Part shown: piece after piece, positions 35,884 to 46,700 of the stretch | Numbering within the stretch: position 1 is the stretch's first letter | How the letters are laid out: each line of letters opens with the position of its first letter | Source of the DNA: Acetobacter ghanensis | GTDB taxonomy: Bacteria > Pseudomonadota > Alphaproteobacteria > Acetobacterales > Acetobacteraceae | Assembly: GCF_001499675.1 (NCBI RefSeq) | Contig: NZ_LN609302.1 | Location: forward strand, 590,896 to 654,895 | DNA length: 64,000 nt | Reading direction: 5' to 3' | The notes under the pieces: model-generated | Database searches by the model: none | Seen by the model: the letters and a program-made list of their open reading frames with translations, nothing else | What the model was told of the DNA's origin: nothing | Position numbers and translations under genes: made by a program

Positions 35884-35891
35884 GCTTGATG
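35884..35891. repeat. IS66 target-site duplication, right copy
   Basis: GCTTGATG, identical to 33374-33381. Removing the element plus one copy gives an uninterrupted helicase reading frame. Confidence 0.95.
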
Positions 35892-37250
35892 ATGCACAGA
35901 TGAAAATTTCCTTCGATGATAAGAGGAATGGCGGCCAGTCCAGCTTTATCTCTGTGGAGGCAGGGGTTTTTAGGGGAGGCCAGCTTCCGGAAAATATTGT
36001 TCGCGCATTGCGTCAGAAGCACCCCAATTCCAGTAGTCTTCGTCCAGAAGACCCCATTATCGTCATGGCGGCTCTCCGAGTTCTTCTCGGGGAGGTCCAT
36101 CATGCGACCGGAGACACCCGGCAACCTACACTTTATTGTATGGCGGCTCTTGTTTCGGTTCAGTCAGATGGCCGTATTTTCCCTGCTGATAGTACGCATC
36201 CGTGGCTCAATAGGGAACTTCTGGCCCCCTCGGATGCTGAGACCCTGATTGGGAAGGTGTCGGTCATGGATGAATGGCTGCAACTGAACCCATTTTCTGG
36301 TGGAAGCCTTGCGGCAACGCTCGAATGGGCGGACAGGTTTTGGAATGCCGTCGTCGGAGAGAAAGGGCTTCCGAAGGGGTATAAGTTTTGGGGGGAAGTG
36401 GCTTTGCAGCCGACTGAGGCCAGTGTCGGCATGAAGGCTTCCCAGCAGCAACGCCGTTTCTACGATGCTCTCATGGATGATGATAGTCTCATCACGCCAC
36501 TGTTGGCCCGCTATGTGAATGGGGCGCCTGAACCGAAAATTGTTGATGCGTCGTTAGGCCTGAGTGCAGCCTCCATGCCGAGGGGAACAGTGACGGCAGC
36601 CTATGGCATGTCCTTGAGCCAGAGAGAAGCCATGGCGGCTTTTTGTGCTCTGAGGGAAGGGGAGCTTTTGGCCGTGAACGGGCCGCCCGGAACGGGGAAG
36701 ACGACCCTTCTGCAGGGGATAGTTGCGACAGAATTGGTCAGTCGGGCTCTGGCGGGTGGAGAACCCGCAGTTATTGTTGGCACATCGACGAATAATCAAG
36801 CCGTTACAAATATTATTGACGCCATGACAAAGGCGATGGCCGCAGAGGATGATAGGCTTTGGGCCAAGCGATGGGTGCCCGACGCCAATGCGTTAGGCCT
36901 TTATTTTCCGTCGATGTTCAAGGAAAAAGAGGCCCTGCAGGCTGGGTATCTAATTGCTTCTCCCGGCCGCAATCTTGGTACGGAGGAGTGGAAGGGGTTC
37001 CCTGAGCGAGAGCGGAACGGAGATGACGCCAGGGCATCCTTGGATTTCTGGGTGTCCAGATACTCTGAGAGCTTTCCGGCAGAGATGACATGTTCTGCTC
37101 AGGACAATAGCGATGATCCTCAAGCGCAGGCTCTCAATATTGTCGAGCATGGTATCGAGGGCATCCGTAAACGTATGTCCCGTATTGCTGATGTTGGCAA
37201 AATTATCGTCGAACAGGCGGCAGGATTATACCAGCTTTTTGAGCAGAGTG

Positions 37251-37280
37251 TGTTGATTTTCACTGAGAACTGACCCGGGT
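37251..37280. repeat. IS21 left terminal inverted repeat
   Basis: Thirty bases beginning TGTTGATTTTCACTGAGAAC and ending TGACCCGGGT, exact complement of 39713-39742. Confidence 0.9.
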
Positions 37281-37336
37281 TTTTCATCAGGAATTGACCC
37301 AGCCAGATGCTATTTCAGGCACAGTCGGGCGGGCGG

Positions 37337-38116
37337 TCAAGAAGAGGATCTGTCCTTTCTGTTTTTTGACGCGGCGGTGCTGGCGCGGAACCTGTAGCTG
37401 TCATTTCCTGTCTCGAGGATATGACAGTGATGGGTCAGCCGATCGAGGAGCGCCGTTGTCATCTTCGGGTCACCAAAGACGTCTCCCCATTCACTGAAGC
37501 TCAGATTGGTTGTGATGATGACACTGGTGCGCTCGTAGAGGCGGCTGAGCAGATGGAACAGCAGGGCGCCCCCAGACGCACTGAAGGGGAGATAACCGAG
37601 TTCATCAAGGATCACGAGATCCAGGCGGAGCAGCCTGTCGGCAATCTGCCCGGCCCGGTTGGCGGTCTTTTCCTGTTCGAGCGCATTGACCAGGTCGACC
37701 GTTGACCAGAAGCGCGCCTTCTTGCGGTGATGGGTGATCGCCTGGATGGCCAGCGCGGTCGCCAGGTGGGTTTTCCCGGTTCCCGGACCGCCGATCAGCA
37801 CGACATTTTCAGCACGCTCGATGAAGTCCCCGCTATGGAGCTGGCGGATCATGGGCTCGTTGACCTGCGTATCGGCAAAGGAGAACCCGGACAGGTCCTT
37901 GTAGGCGGGGAACCGGGCGGTCTTTGTCTGGTAGGCGATGGAGCGCACTTCGCGTTCGGCCAGTTCCGCCTTCAGGAGTTGTGAGAGGATGGGGATGGCC
38001 GCCTCGAAGGCAGGTGCCCCCTGCTCGATGAGGTCGGCCGTGGCCTGGGACATGCCATACATCCGCAATCCACGGAGCATGACCACAAGTGAAGCAGCCG
38101 CAGGATCATGACGCAT
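37337..38116 (-). CDS. istB: IS21 helper ATPase IstB
   Basis: A 259-residue AAA+ ATPase that loads the IstA transposase on target DNA. Walker A is [16 protein letters not shown] and Walker B is [12 protein letters not shown], followed by the sensor region [13 protein letters not shown]. The ATG at 38116 overlaps the end of istA, the usual IS21 arrangement; the frame is open further upstream but that part is istA sequence. Confidence 0.92.
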   Translation of the reverse strand: MRHDPAAASLVVMLRGLRMYGMSQATADLIEQGAPAFEAAIPILSQLLKAELAEREVRSIAYQTKTARFPAYKDLSGFSFADTQVNEPMIRQLHSGDFIERAENVVLIGGPGTGKTHLATALAIQAITHHRKKARFWSTVDLVNALEQEKTANRAGQIADRLLRLDLVILDELGYLPFSASGGALLFHLLSRLYERTSVIITTNLSFSEWGDVFGDPKMTTALLDRLTHHCHILETGNDSYRFRASTAASKNRKDRSSS

Positions 38117-39629
38117 GGCGGCTGTCCCTTCGCAGGATGTCATACCGCCCTGTATCGGCGCACGGTTCGTGTTCGAGCACCAGGGCCTGTGGGGCATCGA
38201 GCCGGGGAACCACGGTTCTCTTGGCATCGATCAGGCGATGAAGCGTATTGAGAACATGGGTCTTGGTCGCCACGCCGTCTTCAAGTGCCAGTTCAACCGC
38301 GCAGAGGACAGCCTGCTCATCATGCTGCAGCACAAGGGCCAGGATTTCAGCCATTTCCCGGTCGCCTCCAGGGCGCCTGAGCAGTTGATCCTGCAGGGTC
38401 CGGAAGGCGGCTGGCAATTCGGTAAACGGCGCGCCATTGCGTAGGGCGCCCGGTTTGCGCTGGATGACCGCCAGATAATGCCGCCAGTCATACACCGTGC
38501 GGCCTGGCACACCATGCGAACGCGTGATGATCCGGTCATGCACGCACAGAACTTGCCCTTCGGCGATAATGCGCAGCTTGTCAGGATAAACCCGCAGGCT
38601 GACCGGACGATTGGCAAAGGAGGCCGGCACGCTGTAGCGGTTGCCTTCGAACTGGATCAGGCAGGTTGGTGAGACGCGCTTGGTCTGTTCGACAAACCCG
38701 TCAAAGGGACGCCCCGGCACCATGAGGTGGGGACGTTCGCTTGCATGGACCTCGGAGACGCTACACGGCAATCCAGCATGCCGCAGCCGTTCCCAACGGT
38801 CCAGGCAGCGGGCTTCCAGCCAGGCATTCAGCGCCCCCAGATCGGGAAAGACGGGCAAATCCTGCCAGATCTGGCGCCGGGCATCCTGCACGGTCTTCTC
38901 GATCTGCCCTTTCTCCCATCCGGCTGCCGGATTGCAGAAGGTCGGCTCGAACAGGTAATGGCTGGCCAGGGCCATGAAGCGCAGGTTGACCTGACGCGCC
39001 TTGCCCGACCCAATCCGGTCCACGGCCGTCTTCATGTTATCAAAAATACCCCGCCGCGGCACGCCACCGAGCACGCGGAAGGCCTCGGTAAGCGCATCAA
39101 AAAGCATCTCGTGGGTCTGTAGGGGATAGGCCCTGAGTATGAAGGCCCGGCTGAAGGACAGTTTGGTGTGGGCAACCTGCAGCTTGACGCGACGGTCGGC
39201 AATGACCGCCCAGTCCTCGCCCCAGTCGAACTGGAACGCTTCCCCGGGCTGGAAGCACAGGGGCACAAAAACACCCCGACCCGTTGTCTGGCGTGCCTGG
39301 TGCTGTTCGTGTTTCCACTGCCGGATGAAAGCGGCCACCCGTCCGTAGGATCCATCATAACCCAGTGCCACAAGGTCTTCATGCAGTCGTCGCGCCGTGC
39401 GCCGATTCTTGCGGGGGCGAGCGGCTTCCAGGACCAGCCATCCCCTCAGCCTGTCAGCAAACGGGTCCAGTCGGCTGGGACGTTCGGGGACCTGGAACCG
39501 CGGTTCAATACTCTGTGCCCGGAGATATTTCCGGATCGTATTGCGTGACAGTCCCGTCCGGCGTTCGATCTCGCGGATCGGAAGATGATCCCGGCAGTGC
39601 CACCGGCGGATCACACTCAGAAGCTCCAT
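38106..39629 (-). CDS. istA: IS21 transposase IstA
   Basis: A 507-residue DDE transposase from ATG 39629 ([12 protein letters not shown]); the open frame extends to 39689 but that part lies in the terminal region. The N-terminal helix-turn-helix is [20 protein letters not shown]. Catalytic residues lie in [22 protein letters not shown] and [10 protein letters not shown]. It is of normal length and uninterrupted. It overlaps istB. Confidence 0.92.
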   Translation of the reverse strand: MELLSVIRRWHCRDHLPIREIERRTGLSRNTIRKYLRAQSIEPRFQVPERPSRLDPFADRLRGWLVLEAARPRKNRRTARRLHEDLVALGYDGSYGRVAAFIRQWKHEQHQARQTTGRGVFVPLCFQPGEAFQFDWGEDWAVIADRRVKLQVAHTKLSFSRAFILRAYPLQTHEMLFDALTEAFRVLGGVPRRGIFDNMKTAVDRIGSGKARQVNLRFMALASHYLFEPTFCNPAAGWEKGQIEKTVQDARRQIWQDLPVFPDLGALNAWLEARCLDRWERLRHAGLPCSVSEVHASERPHLMVPGRPFDGFVEQTKRVSPTCLIQFEGNRYSVPASFANRPVSLRVYPDKLRIIAEGQVLCVHDRIITRSHGVPGRTVYDWRHYLAVIQRKPGALRNGAPFTELPAAFRTLQDQLLRRPGGDREMAEILALVLQHDEQAVLCAVELALEDGVATKTHVLNTLHRLIDAKRTVVPRLDAPQALVLEHEPCADTGRYDILRRDSRHAS

Positions 39630-39712
39630 GTCAATCACTCCAAAACCCCCCCAGCAGATGATGCCGGGGAGTGTGAAGGCATGGGTCAAATCTCGATGAA
39701 AATTTCCGCCCT

Positions 39713-39742
39713 ACCCGGGTCAGTTCTCAGTGAAAATCAACA
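39713..39742. repeat. IS21 right terminal inverted repeat
   Basis: Exact complement of 37251-37280. Confidence 0.9.
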
Positions 39743-41732
39743 TCCTTGGCGGCTTGAGAGCTGGAAGGGTTCTATTGGAGTGGTTGAGGACTTTCTTGAT
39801 CGCACCATTCGTTATGCATTGTTCCAGTTGGCCTTGCGCTATTGGGAAGGGCGCTGGGTTCTTGAGGTTCATGCGCTCCAGAAGGCCCTGAATGATAACG
39901 ATAATAGAGCCTATCCGTTCAGGGTAGGGGAGCGTGCTATCAAAGCCATGTATCGCCGTTGGGCCATGCTGACGCCGCTCTTCATCGTGACTACGGCAAG
40001 TCTTCCCAAGCTTTCGAAATGCCGCGTGAAAGAAGGTGATAAGTTCGTCGAACGTTATATGACGGATTTTTTCGATCTGCTTATTGTGGATGAAGCTGGG
40101 CAGATTGCACCGTATCAAATGGTGCCCGGTATGGCTTTTTCGCGCAAAGCTGTTGTTGTAGGCGATGTGTTTCAGATTGAACCGGTTATCATGACATCGC
40201 ATGTAACCGATACGGGCAATGCTCGTAAAGCTGGTGTGCAGGATTACTTCTGGGACAATGATGGTCCCATTAGTCCGCGGGTCGTTACAGCGGCTCCGGG
40301 GAACGGGCAGTTGATGGGGTCTGTGATGCGTGTTGCCCAGACCAGCACCAGCTATACGTCTTCTGACAGTCCAGTGCCTGGAATATTCCTGACCGAGCAT
40401 CGTCGTTGTCATCGAGACATTATCGAAATCTGCAACAGGTTGGTTTACAACGGCAAACTTCAACCTATGACGGTAGCACCATCTCGGAAGCCGCCTTTAC
40501 CACCCTTGGCATGGGCAAATGTTAATGGGCGCACGGATCGTTTAGGAAACAGTCAAAGGAATCTGAAGGAAGCGAGTGCCGTTGCGCGGTGGGTGTTCGA
40601 AAAATCTCAGGAATGGGAAACATTCTATCAGAAGCCAATCCATGAGATAGTCGCCGTTGTTACGCCATTTTCCCCTCAGAAGGACGCCATCCGCGCTGCG
40701 CTGCGTCAGCACTCCCGTGAACATCCCAACAGGAATTTTAGCAAAATAATGGTTGGCACGGTTAATGCCATGCAGGGTGCCGAGCGGGATATTGTGGTGT
40801 TCTCCCCGACATGCGATCGGGATGTCAGCACTGGTTTTCTGGACGGCAAGCGTAGCTTGCTCAACGTTGCCATTTCGAGGGCAGTGCATTCTTTTGTCGT
40901 TATTGGAACGATGGAAATTTTTGAAAGAAATCCAGTTTCAGCCCTTGGTATTTTAGGGAAAGCCTTGTTTTCCAAGGGCGTTGAGCTTGGAGACGTTACC
41001 GGAAACTGGGTGGCTGATGACAGTCTGATTCTGCGAGGCCGTCGGATTTCAAGTGTTACGGAACATCACAAGTTGTTGGATTATGCCTTCGAAAACTTAA
41101 AGACTGGACAAGAGATTATTATTGTTTCTCCTTATCTTTCCCAGCAGGCCGTTACGGCAGTGCAGACCCAGACAGGTATTCGGAAGGCTGCCGCACGGGG
41201 GGCATTGGTTAATGTGGTAACCCGTGATGATGAAAAGACCGCACCACTCAGGAAGATGCTTGAAGAAGCGGGTGCGCGGGTTTTGACTATTCGGAGGCTG
41301 CATTCCAAGACGCTTCTGACCTCAGCGTTTATTGATGAGGGATCTTTCAACTGGCTCAGTGTGTGGAGAGATAGCCCGGAAGGAGCAAATTTAGATACAT
41401 CTTGGGTTCTGACTGGAGAAGATGCAAAACGAGCGTCCCGCGAGGCGATTGACGAGTTGAATGAACGCCTGAAAGGGCAGGGCAACATGCCTATCGGGCA
41501 ATACATCTTCGATAGTCAGAAGAAAAGTGCCATGACTGAGAGCACATATCAGAAATAATCCACTCATTTTTGGCATGATACACACTATGATTTTTTATAT
41601 AAAATGAGCCATGATGCGCAAAATGCGCCTTGGCTTTTGTAATTTTCAAATTGTATCAGTTTGTGTCAGGATTATTTCCTGCCTCTCATTACAAGACTAA
41701 AGAGCGCATTATATTCAAAAGTTTTTTCGAGT

Positions 41733-41759
41733 CTTCCAGCTCCACGAAGGAGCTGGAAG
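41733..41759. terminator. 11-bp-stem hairpin between helicase and lipoprotein genes
   Basis: CTTCCAGCTCC and GGAGCTGGAAG pair perfectly around ACGAA. It lies 30 nt beyond the lipoprotein stop (minus strand) and 175 nt beyond the helicase stop (plus strand), so it can serve convergent transcripts. On the plus strand GTTTT follows shortly after. Confidence 0.55.
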
Positions 41760-41789
41760 CTGACGTTTTGAACTGTCGGAAGCAGGGCC

Positions 41790-41981
41790 TCAGCCGCGGG
41801 CGGGAGGTGCTGGCGGCGGGGGAGGAGGCGGCGGCGGGGCTTCGACTGGCGCGGGCGGTGGCGGCGGCGGTGGTTTGTCGTCCGCGCAAGCGGAAAGCAT
41901 CGATAGAGGAATGGCGAGGGCTACAAGCGCCGCATTACGGAGCAGTCTGTAACGGGACGATGTTTTGGAAGTCGCAGACAT
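41790..41981 (-). CDS. Small proline-rich lipoprotein
   Basis: A 63-residue protein starting at ATG 41981 with AAGGGG 8 nt upstream. The basic n-region and hydrophobic core lead to a clear lipobox (LSAC), cleaved before Cys32. The mature part is only about 32 residues: CADDK, then a seven-proline run, APVEA, a nine-proline run, and APPARG. Two polyproline runs should require EF-P for translation. Function unknown; it may be a flexible spacer-like lipoprotein in the envelope. It is divergent from the L,D-transpeptidase gene 183 nt away. Confidence 0.68.
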   Translation of the reverse strand: MSATSKTSSRYRLLRNAALVALAIPLSMLSACADDKPPPPPPPAPVEAPPPPPPPPPAPPARG

Positions 41982-42164
41982 CTGTTACCCCTTTGTTAAG
42001 GCCCTGATGGGCGTTCAGTATTTAAGAACATCACTCGACAGAAAGTCAAACTAATATTTACATTATACTGAAGCATTGAGGAGTCGTGTTTTATGTCTAC
42101 ATCATGGTGGCAAAACAAGGCATATTGTGACGGTTCCTCAACGATCAGAACAGTAGAACGCACC

Positions 42165-43496
42165 ATGGGCCAATGGGTTGCCACTGCTCGTTATTGTGCG
42201 TTGGTGGCGATGGCTGGTCTCTCTGCCTGCACCACCATCTCGGATCGTGCATCGACCGAGATAGGGCATGCACTCAACGCGCCGTCGGCGCTCACCGTGG
42301 AGGGGGACACGCTTAACATCGGCCTGCTGAGACGATTTTACGGCCGCCACGACTTTGAACCGGTATGGGACAACCATCCTGCTCAGGCACAGGCCATCCT
42401 AAAGGCCATTGCCCATGCGGGCGACCAAGGTTTGGACCCCGCTTTGTTTCATGCCGATCTGTTGCGGGATGACAGTAATCTGACACCGCTTGAGCGTGAA
42501 CTTCTGCTGTCGGACGCGGCGCTGTCTTATGCTGACGCTCTGGCGCACGGCGCTGTGCCACCGGAACGACGGGCGGACAATCAGGCCCTGACGCCCGCAG
42601 CTGTGGATGTGGCGGCTAAAGTGCGCCAGTCTCTGGACACGCCAGACCCGGCCGCCATGATCGAAGGTCTGGCCCCCACGACCCCGACTTATCACATCCT
42701 GCGGCAGGCGCTGCGAAGTTGCCGTTCCGTAGGACCGACTGAGCGGCGCAAGGTTCTGGATTGTCAGCGCCGGATCGAGGTTAATCTCGAGCGCCAGCGA
42801 TGGCTCCCGCGCGTGATGCCCGCCGATCGTATCGTGGTTAACGTGGCGGATGAGCGGCTGGTGGCCTATCGCGATGACCAGCCGGTACTGGCCACCCGGG
42901 TGATCGTCGGGCAGGACGCGACGCGCAACCAGAGTCCGGAATTTCAGGCGGTTATCGCAGCAAGCCTATTCAATCCACCATGGGTTGTTCCGAAAGACAT
43001 TGTGGCGCGTGAGATGCTGCCAAGGATCAGTCGCGATCCGACCTATCTTGCCCGTAACAGGATGATCATGCTTCCCAACGGAGAAATCGAGCAGATGGCG
43101 GGGCCGGAAGCGGGGCTCGGCCTGTTGATGTTCGACATGCCCAACCGCTTTGACGTTTATCTTCATGACACGCCTGACCGGTCTCTGTTCAACCGCGCCA
43201 ACCGTCGTATCAGCCACGGTTGTATCCGGGTGCAAAAATCGCGCGAGCTGGCTGCCCTTTTGCTGAAGGAACCCCTTACGGCCATCGATCAGGACATCGC
43301 GACTGGCCAGACGACGCGTCACGACCTGCCTATGGGTGTGTCGGTGTTCGTCGTTTACCAGACTGTGTTCGTGGACGAAAACGGCGTGCTGCGATATGCG
43401 CCGGATTTCTACAACCGGGACCCTGCACTCTGGGAGCAGTTGCATAGACCGCCGCGTCGTCCCCATGCCTCTCACAGCGCATCCAGACCGGTTTGA
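42165..43496 (+). CDS. L,D-transpeptidase (YcbB-like) lipoprotein
   Basis: A protein of about 443 residues. The ATG at 42165 gives a lipoprotein signal (MGQWVATARYCALVAMAG, lipobox LSAC, then TTI); the frame is open back to 42093. A peptidoglycan-binding/scaffold region follows (LLRRFYGRHDFEPVW, LDPALFHADLL). The catalytic YkuD domain runs from DRIVVNVADERLVAYRDDQP to the active site YLHDTPDRSLFNRANR then SHGCIRV, where C353 is the nucleophile. It forms 3-3 cross-links in peptidoglycan, or attaches proteins to it, in the periplasm. It precedes the A2M and PBP1C genes on the same strand by 208 nt, an envelope-maintenance neighbourhood. Confidence 0.9.
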   Translation: MGQWVATARYCALVAMAGLSACTTISDRASTEIGHALNAPSALTVEGDTLNIGLLRRFYGRHDFEPVWDNHPAQAQAILKAIAHAGDQGLDPALFHADLLRDDSNLTPLERELLLSDAALSYADALAHGAVPPERRADNQALTPAAVDVAAKVRQSLDTPDPAAMIEGLAPTTPTYHILRQALRSCRSVGPTERRKVLDCQRRIEVNLERQRWLPRVMPADRIVVNVADERLVAYRDDQPVLATRVIVGQDATRNQSPEFQAVIAASLFNPPWVVPKDIVAREMLPRISRDPTYLARNRMIMLPNGEIEQMAGPEAGLGLLMFDMPNRFDVYLHDTPDRSLFNRANRRISHGCIRVQKSRELAALLLKEPLTAIDQDIATGQTTRHDLPMGVSVFVVYQTVFVDENGVLRYAPDFYNRDPALWEQLHRPPRRPHASHSASRPV

Positions 43497-43704
43497 AGAT
43501 ACGGCAGCTGTTAACCTCCTATCGTGCCAACCGAAACGGCATCATCGCAAGTCATGATCTTTGCGCCCGTCGAGGTCGAGCAACATTTTTACGCTGCTAT
43601 GGACCAAATTCTCATGGCCGCGTAATTTGTAAAACCCGGTCCCCGTCAATATTGGGACTGTTTACATTGCGTAAGCCAGCATAAACTGTTCAGGGTTCAA
43701 GATA

Positions 43705-46700
43705 TTGTCTCTACGCCTTCTGCTTTCTTCCCTGAGCTTTATTGCCCTTCCGGCTCTGTGCCTCGTGCCATGCAGTCGGGCGGCCTCTGCTGAGCCCGCG
43801 TCTTTCGCGTTCCAGCGCACCTCTCTTGATGCAACAGGTGAACACCCTGAAATCTGCCTGCATTTCAATCAGAACCTGAACGCACAAGAAACATCAACAC
43901 TGGCCCATTCGGTCCATCTTTCACCAAAAAGCGCCTTCACGCCGCGTGTTGAGAATGACACGTTCTGCCTTGGCGAGCTTGCCTTCGGGCAGGCTTACAC
44001 AATGAAGGTCGACCCGGATTTTACTTCAGCCGATGGCCAGAACCTCCCCGCCCCCCTCACGCTCAGCGCCCGTTTTGGGCGTCGTGATGCGCATGTTGGG
44101 CTGATAGGAGACGGCTTTATCCTGCCCGGACGCACAACCGGGCATACGCCTGCCCTCGCTATCGAAACTGTGAACGTCTCCACGGTTCGTCTCCACGTCT
44201 TTCGGGTCGCAGCATATCAGCAATTTCCCGGCGCAGGTCATATCGACAGCACACTTCCTGATCTGAACCAGACCAGTTTTGATCCTTATACGTTCCAGAA
44301 CCTGCTGGACACGACCATGCGTGAAATCTGGCATGGCACCATGGCTATCGATCATGCTCCAGACCGATCTGTGACAACTGGATTCCCGCTGGCAGAGACA
44401 ATTGGCGCAGGACAGAACGGCCTTTATCTGGTGACGGTTGAAGACGCCGCAACGCCGCCCGAAAAAAGCCCCGTGGAAACTGCCATTAAACGTGCGAGCG
44501 CTAACGCCGAGCCGCTGGAAAGCAAGCCTATTTCTGCCCACTGGGTTAATTTGAGCGATCTTGGCCTGACCATGCTGCGGGGTGAAGACGGGCTGACAGT
44601 CAGTGCTCGCTCCCTGATGAGCGGACAGCCTACTCCTGATGTTACGCTGACACTGCGTGCCCGTGATGGCGGCACTCTGGCGACAGTCAAAACGGATGCG
44701 AGTGGTCTCGGGCATTTTGATGCCCCCTTGCTCCGTGGCACCATGGCAGACCGCTCCTCGGTCCTGCTGGCAAGCAAGGGAGACGATTTCGGCTTTCTGC
44801 ATCTTGACCGGCAATGGTTCGATTTTTCAGAACAGCATCTTGAAGGCGCAGTCAGCCCCTTTCAGGGGAGCAGTCGCGCACTCGTGCAGCCTGACCGCGG
44901 GATATATCGTCCCGGTGAGAGCGTGCATCTCCTCACTCTTCTGCGTGACCGGGCAGGGCTGGCTATTCCAGACGCGCACCCGGTTCTTGTTCTGTACCGT
45001 CCCGATATGATGGAAGAACGCCGCATTTCGCTTACAGGTGCGGCAGAGGGCGGCTACGCTACCACCCTGCCTCTGAGCGTCAGCGCCCCCACTGGCCTGT
45101 GGCGGGCCGATATTCTGCTCGACCCTTCTCTGCCCGCCATCGGTTCGGCTCATTTCAGCGTTCAGGATTTCGTACCACCCAGTATCGAAGTCAGTTTTAA
45201 GTCACCAGCCTCAGCAACCGCCGGACAGGCCGTTGTGATTGATGCCACGGCATGTTTTCTCTACGGCGCGCCCGGTGCGGACCTTAAAAGTGACAGTTCC
45301 TACAAACTTGTTCCTACGACCGATCCAATACCAGACCACACAGGCTGGGCTTTCGGGTTGGAGAACGAGGAGACACCATCAGTCAGCGACGACATCAACG
45401 CGGCTCCAACTGACCGTGAAGGTCATACGCAGCTGACCTTCACGCCGGATATTCCTCAGGGCCTTACCCGGCCGCTCGCCCTTGATATACGCGCTGGTTT
45501 TCTTGACCCCATGGGGCGGCGCGTGGGTGAGCACTTTACAATTCCCGTCCGCCGCACCGCACCACTGATCGGCCTCCATGTCGCGACAGATGCCTCCTCC
45601 AGCATGGGCAGTGCTGTTATCCCCATTGATCTTGCAAGCTTCGCGCCTGACAACCATCCAGTTGCCATCGGCAAAATTCACTGGACCCTGTCACGCGTCA
45701 ACCGGATCTATAACTGGTCCCACACACCAGACAATGGCTGGACCTTCAGCAGCCACACCGTGGACGTACCCATGCGCTCGGGCGATCTTGCAACAGATGC
45801 CAAAGGCACAGCGCGGATCACCCCAATGCTGGACTGGGGCGAATATCGCCTGAGTGCCATCCCGAGCGAAAGTGGCGGCGTAACAGGCAGTTCACTCCGC
45901 TTTCAGGTCGGCTGGGGAGGAAACGGTGATGCCAGCACACCGGACCATCTGCCGCTCAGCGTGCGCGATACACATATCGCTTCAGGCGGCAGCACGGTTA
46001 TCCACATTGGCGGTGGTTTTGCCGGGCAGGCCCAGATAACGCTTGCAACAGACCGTGTGCTTAACACACGTTTTGTGGACGTCCCGAAAGAAGGGCTGGA
46101 CGTGCCCGTAACCGCCACACCGGACTGGCATTCCGGCGCCTATGCACTGGTCACACTCTATCGCCCCCTCAACAGCCCCTCCGGCCTGCGCCCGCATGAC
46201 CCTGTGCGGGCGGTTGGTGTCACATGGATTGGTGTCAATCAGGACACGCATCGGCTGAATGTAACGCTTGATGCGCCCGGCATCGTCACCCCGCGCCATC
46301 GCATCACCATTCCCGTGACGGTTCAGGCCAGTCAGGGTCGCCCGGTGGGGCATGTGCAGGTCGCGGTGTCCGCAGTCGATCAGGGTATTCTCAACCTCAC
46401 CCATTTCACGCCGCTCAACCTGTTTGATGCCCTTTACGGTCGCCCCCGTCTTGGGCTGGACATGCTGGACAACTACGGGTCTCTGCTACTGAGTGATGCG
46501 AAAAACGGCCGGATCCGGTCTGGGGGGGATGTAACGTCAAACGACAGCAGTGCGGATGGCCCGCCCGTGCGAACAACGGAAAGCATCGCGCTGTTTGATG
46601 GCCCTGTCGCACTCGACAGCTCCGGGCACGGCACTCTCTCGTTCAATGTGCCGGATTTTGACGGTCAGCTTCACCTGATGGCCTCGGCATGGAGCAAAGA

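Larger units (their letters stand above)
37251..39742 (-). mobile_element. IS21-family insertion sequence (2492 bp)
   Basis: Thirty-base inverted repeats at 37251-37280 and 39713-39742 (starting TGTTGATTTTCACTGAGAAC) bound istA and istB, both intact and on the minus strand. Further subterminal repeats (TTTTCATC and TTGACCCA) lie inside each end, as in IS21. The flanks (GAGTG left, TCCTT right) show no target duplication, so an adjacent deletion or recombination between copies may have occurred. It splits a helicase/PLD gene. Confidence 0.92.
33306..41558 (+). pseudogene. SF1 helicase/PLD-like protein gene split by IS66 and IS21
   Basis: Three pieces, 33306-33381, 35892-37250 and 39743-41558, make one gene. 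The first 25 codons (ATG 33306, AGGGGA upstream; ends SALLD) join in frame to DAQMKISFDDKR once the IS66 and one 8-bp duplication are removed. The middle piece has Walker A (NGPPGTGKTT). The last has LLIVDEAGQIAPYQM (motif II), VVVGDVFQIEPV (III), EHRRCHRDI (IV), NAMQGAERDIVVFSP (V) and LLNVAISRA (VI) of DNA2/UPF1-like SF1 helicases, then a C-terminal phospholipase-D-like domain with LHSKTLLTSAFIDEGSFNWLS. Such helicase-PLD proteins are often linked to DNA defence, which is inference here. At the IS21 junction a 5-nt (or 8-nt) duplication would restore frame, but the flanks do not match, so coiled-coil sequence may also have been lost. The gene should be inactive. Confidence 0.85.
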
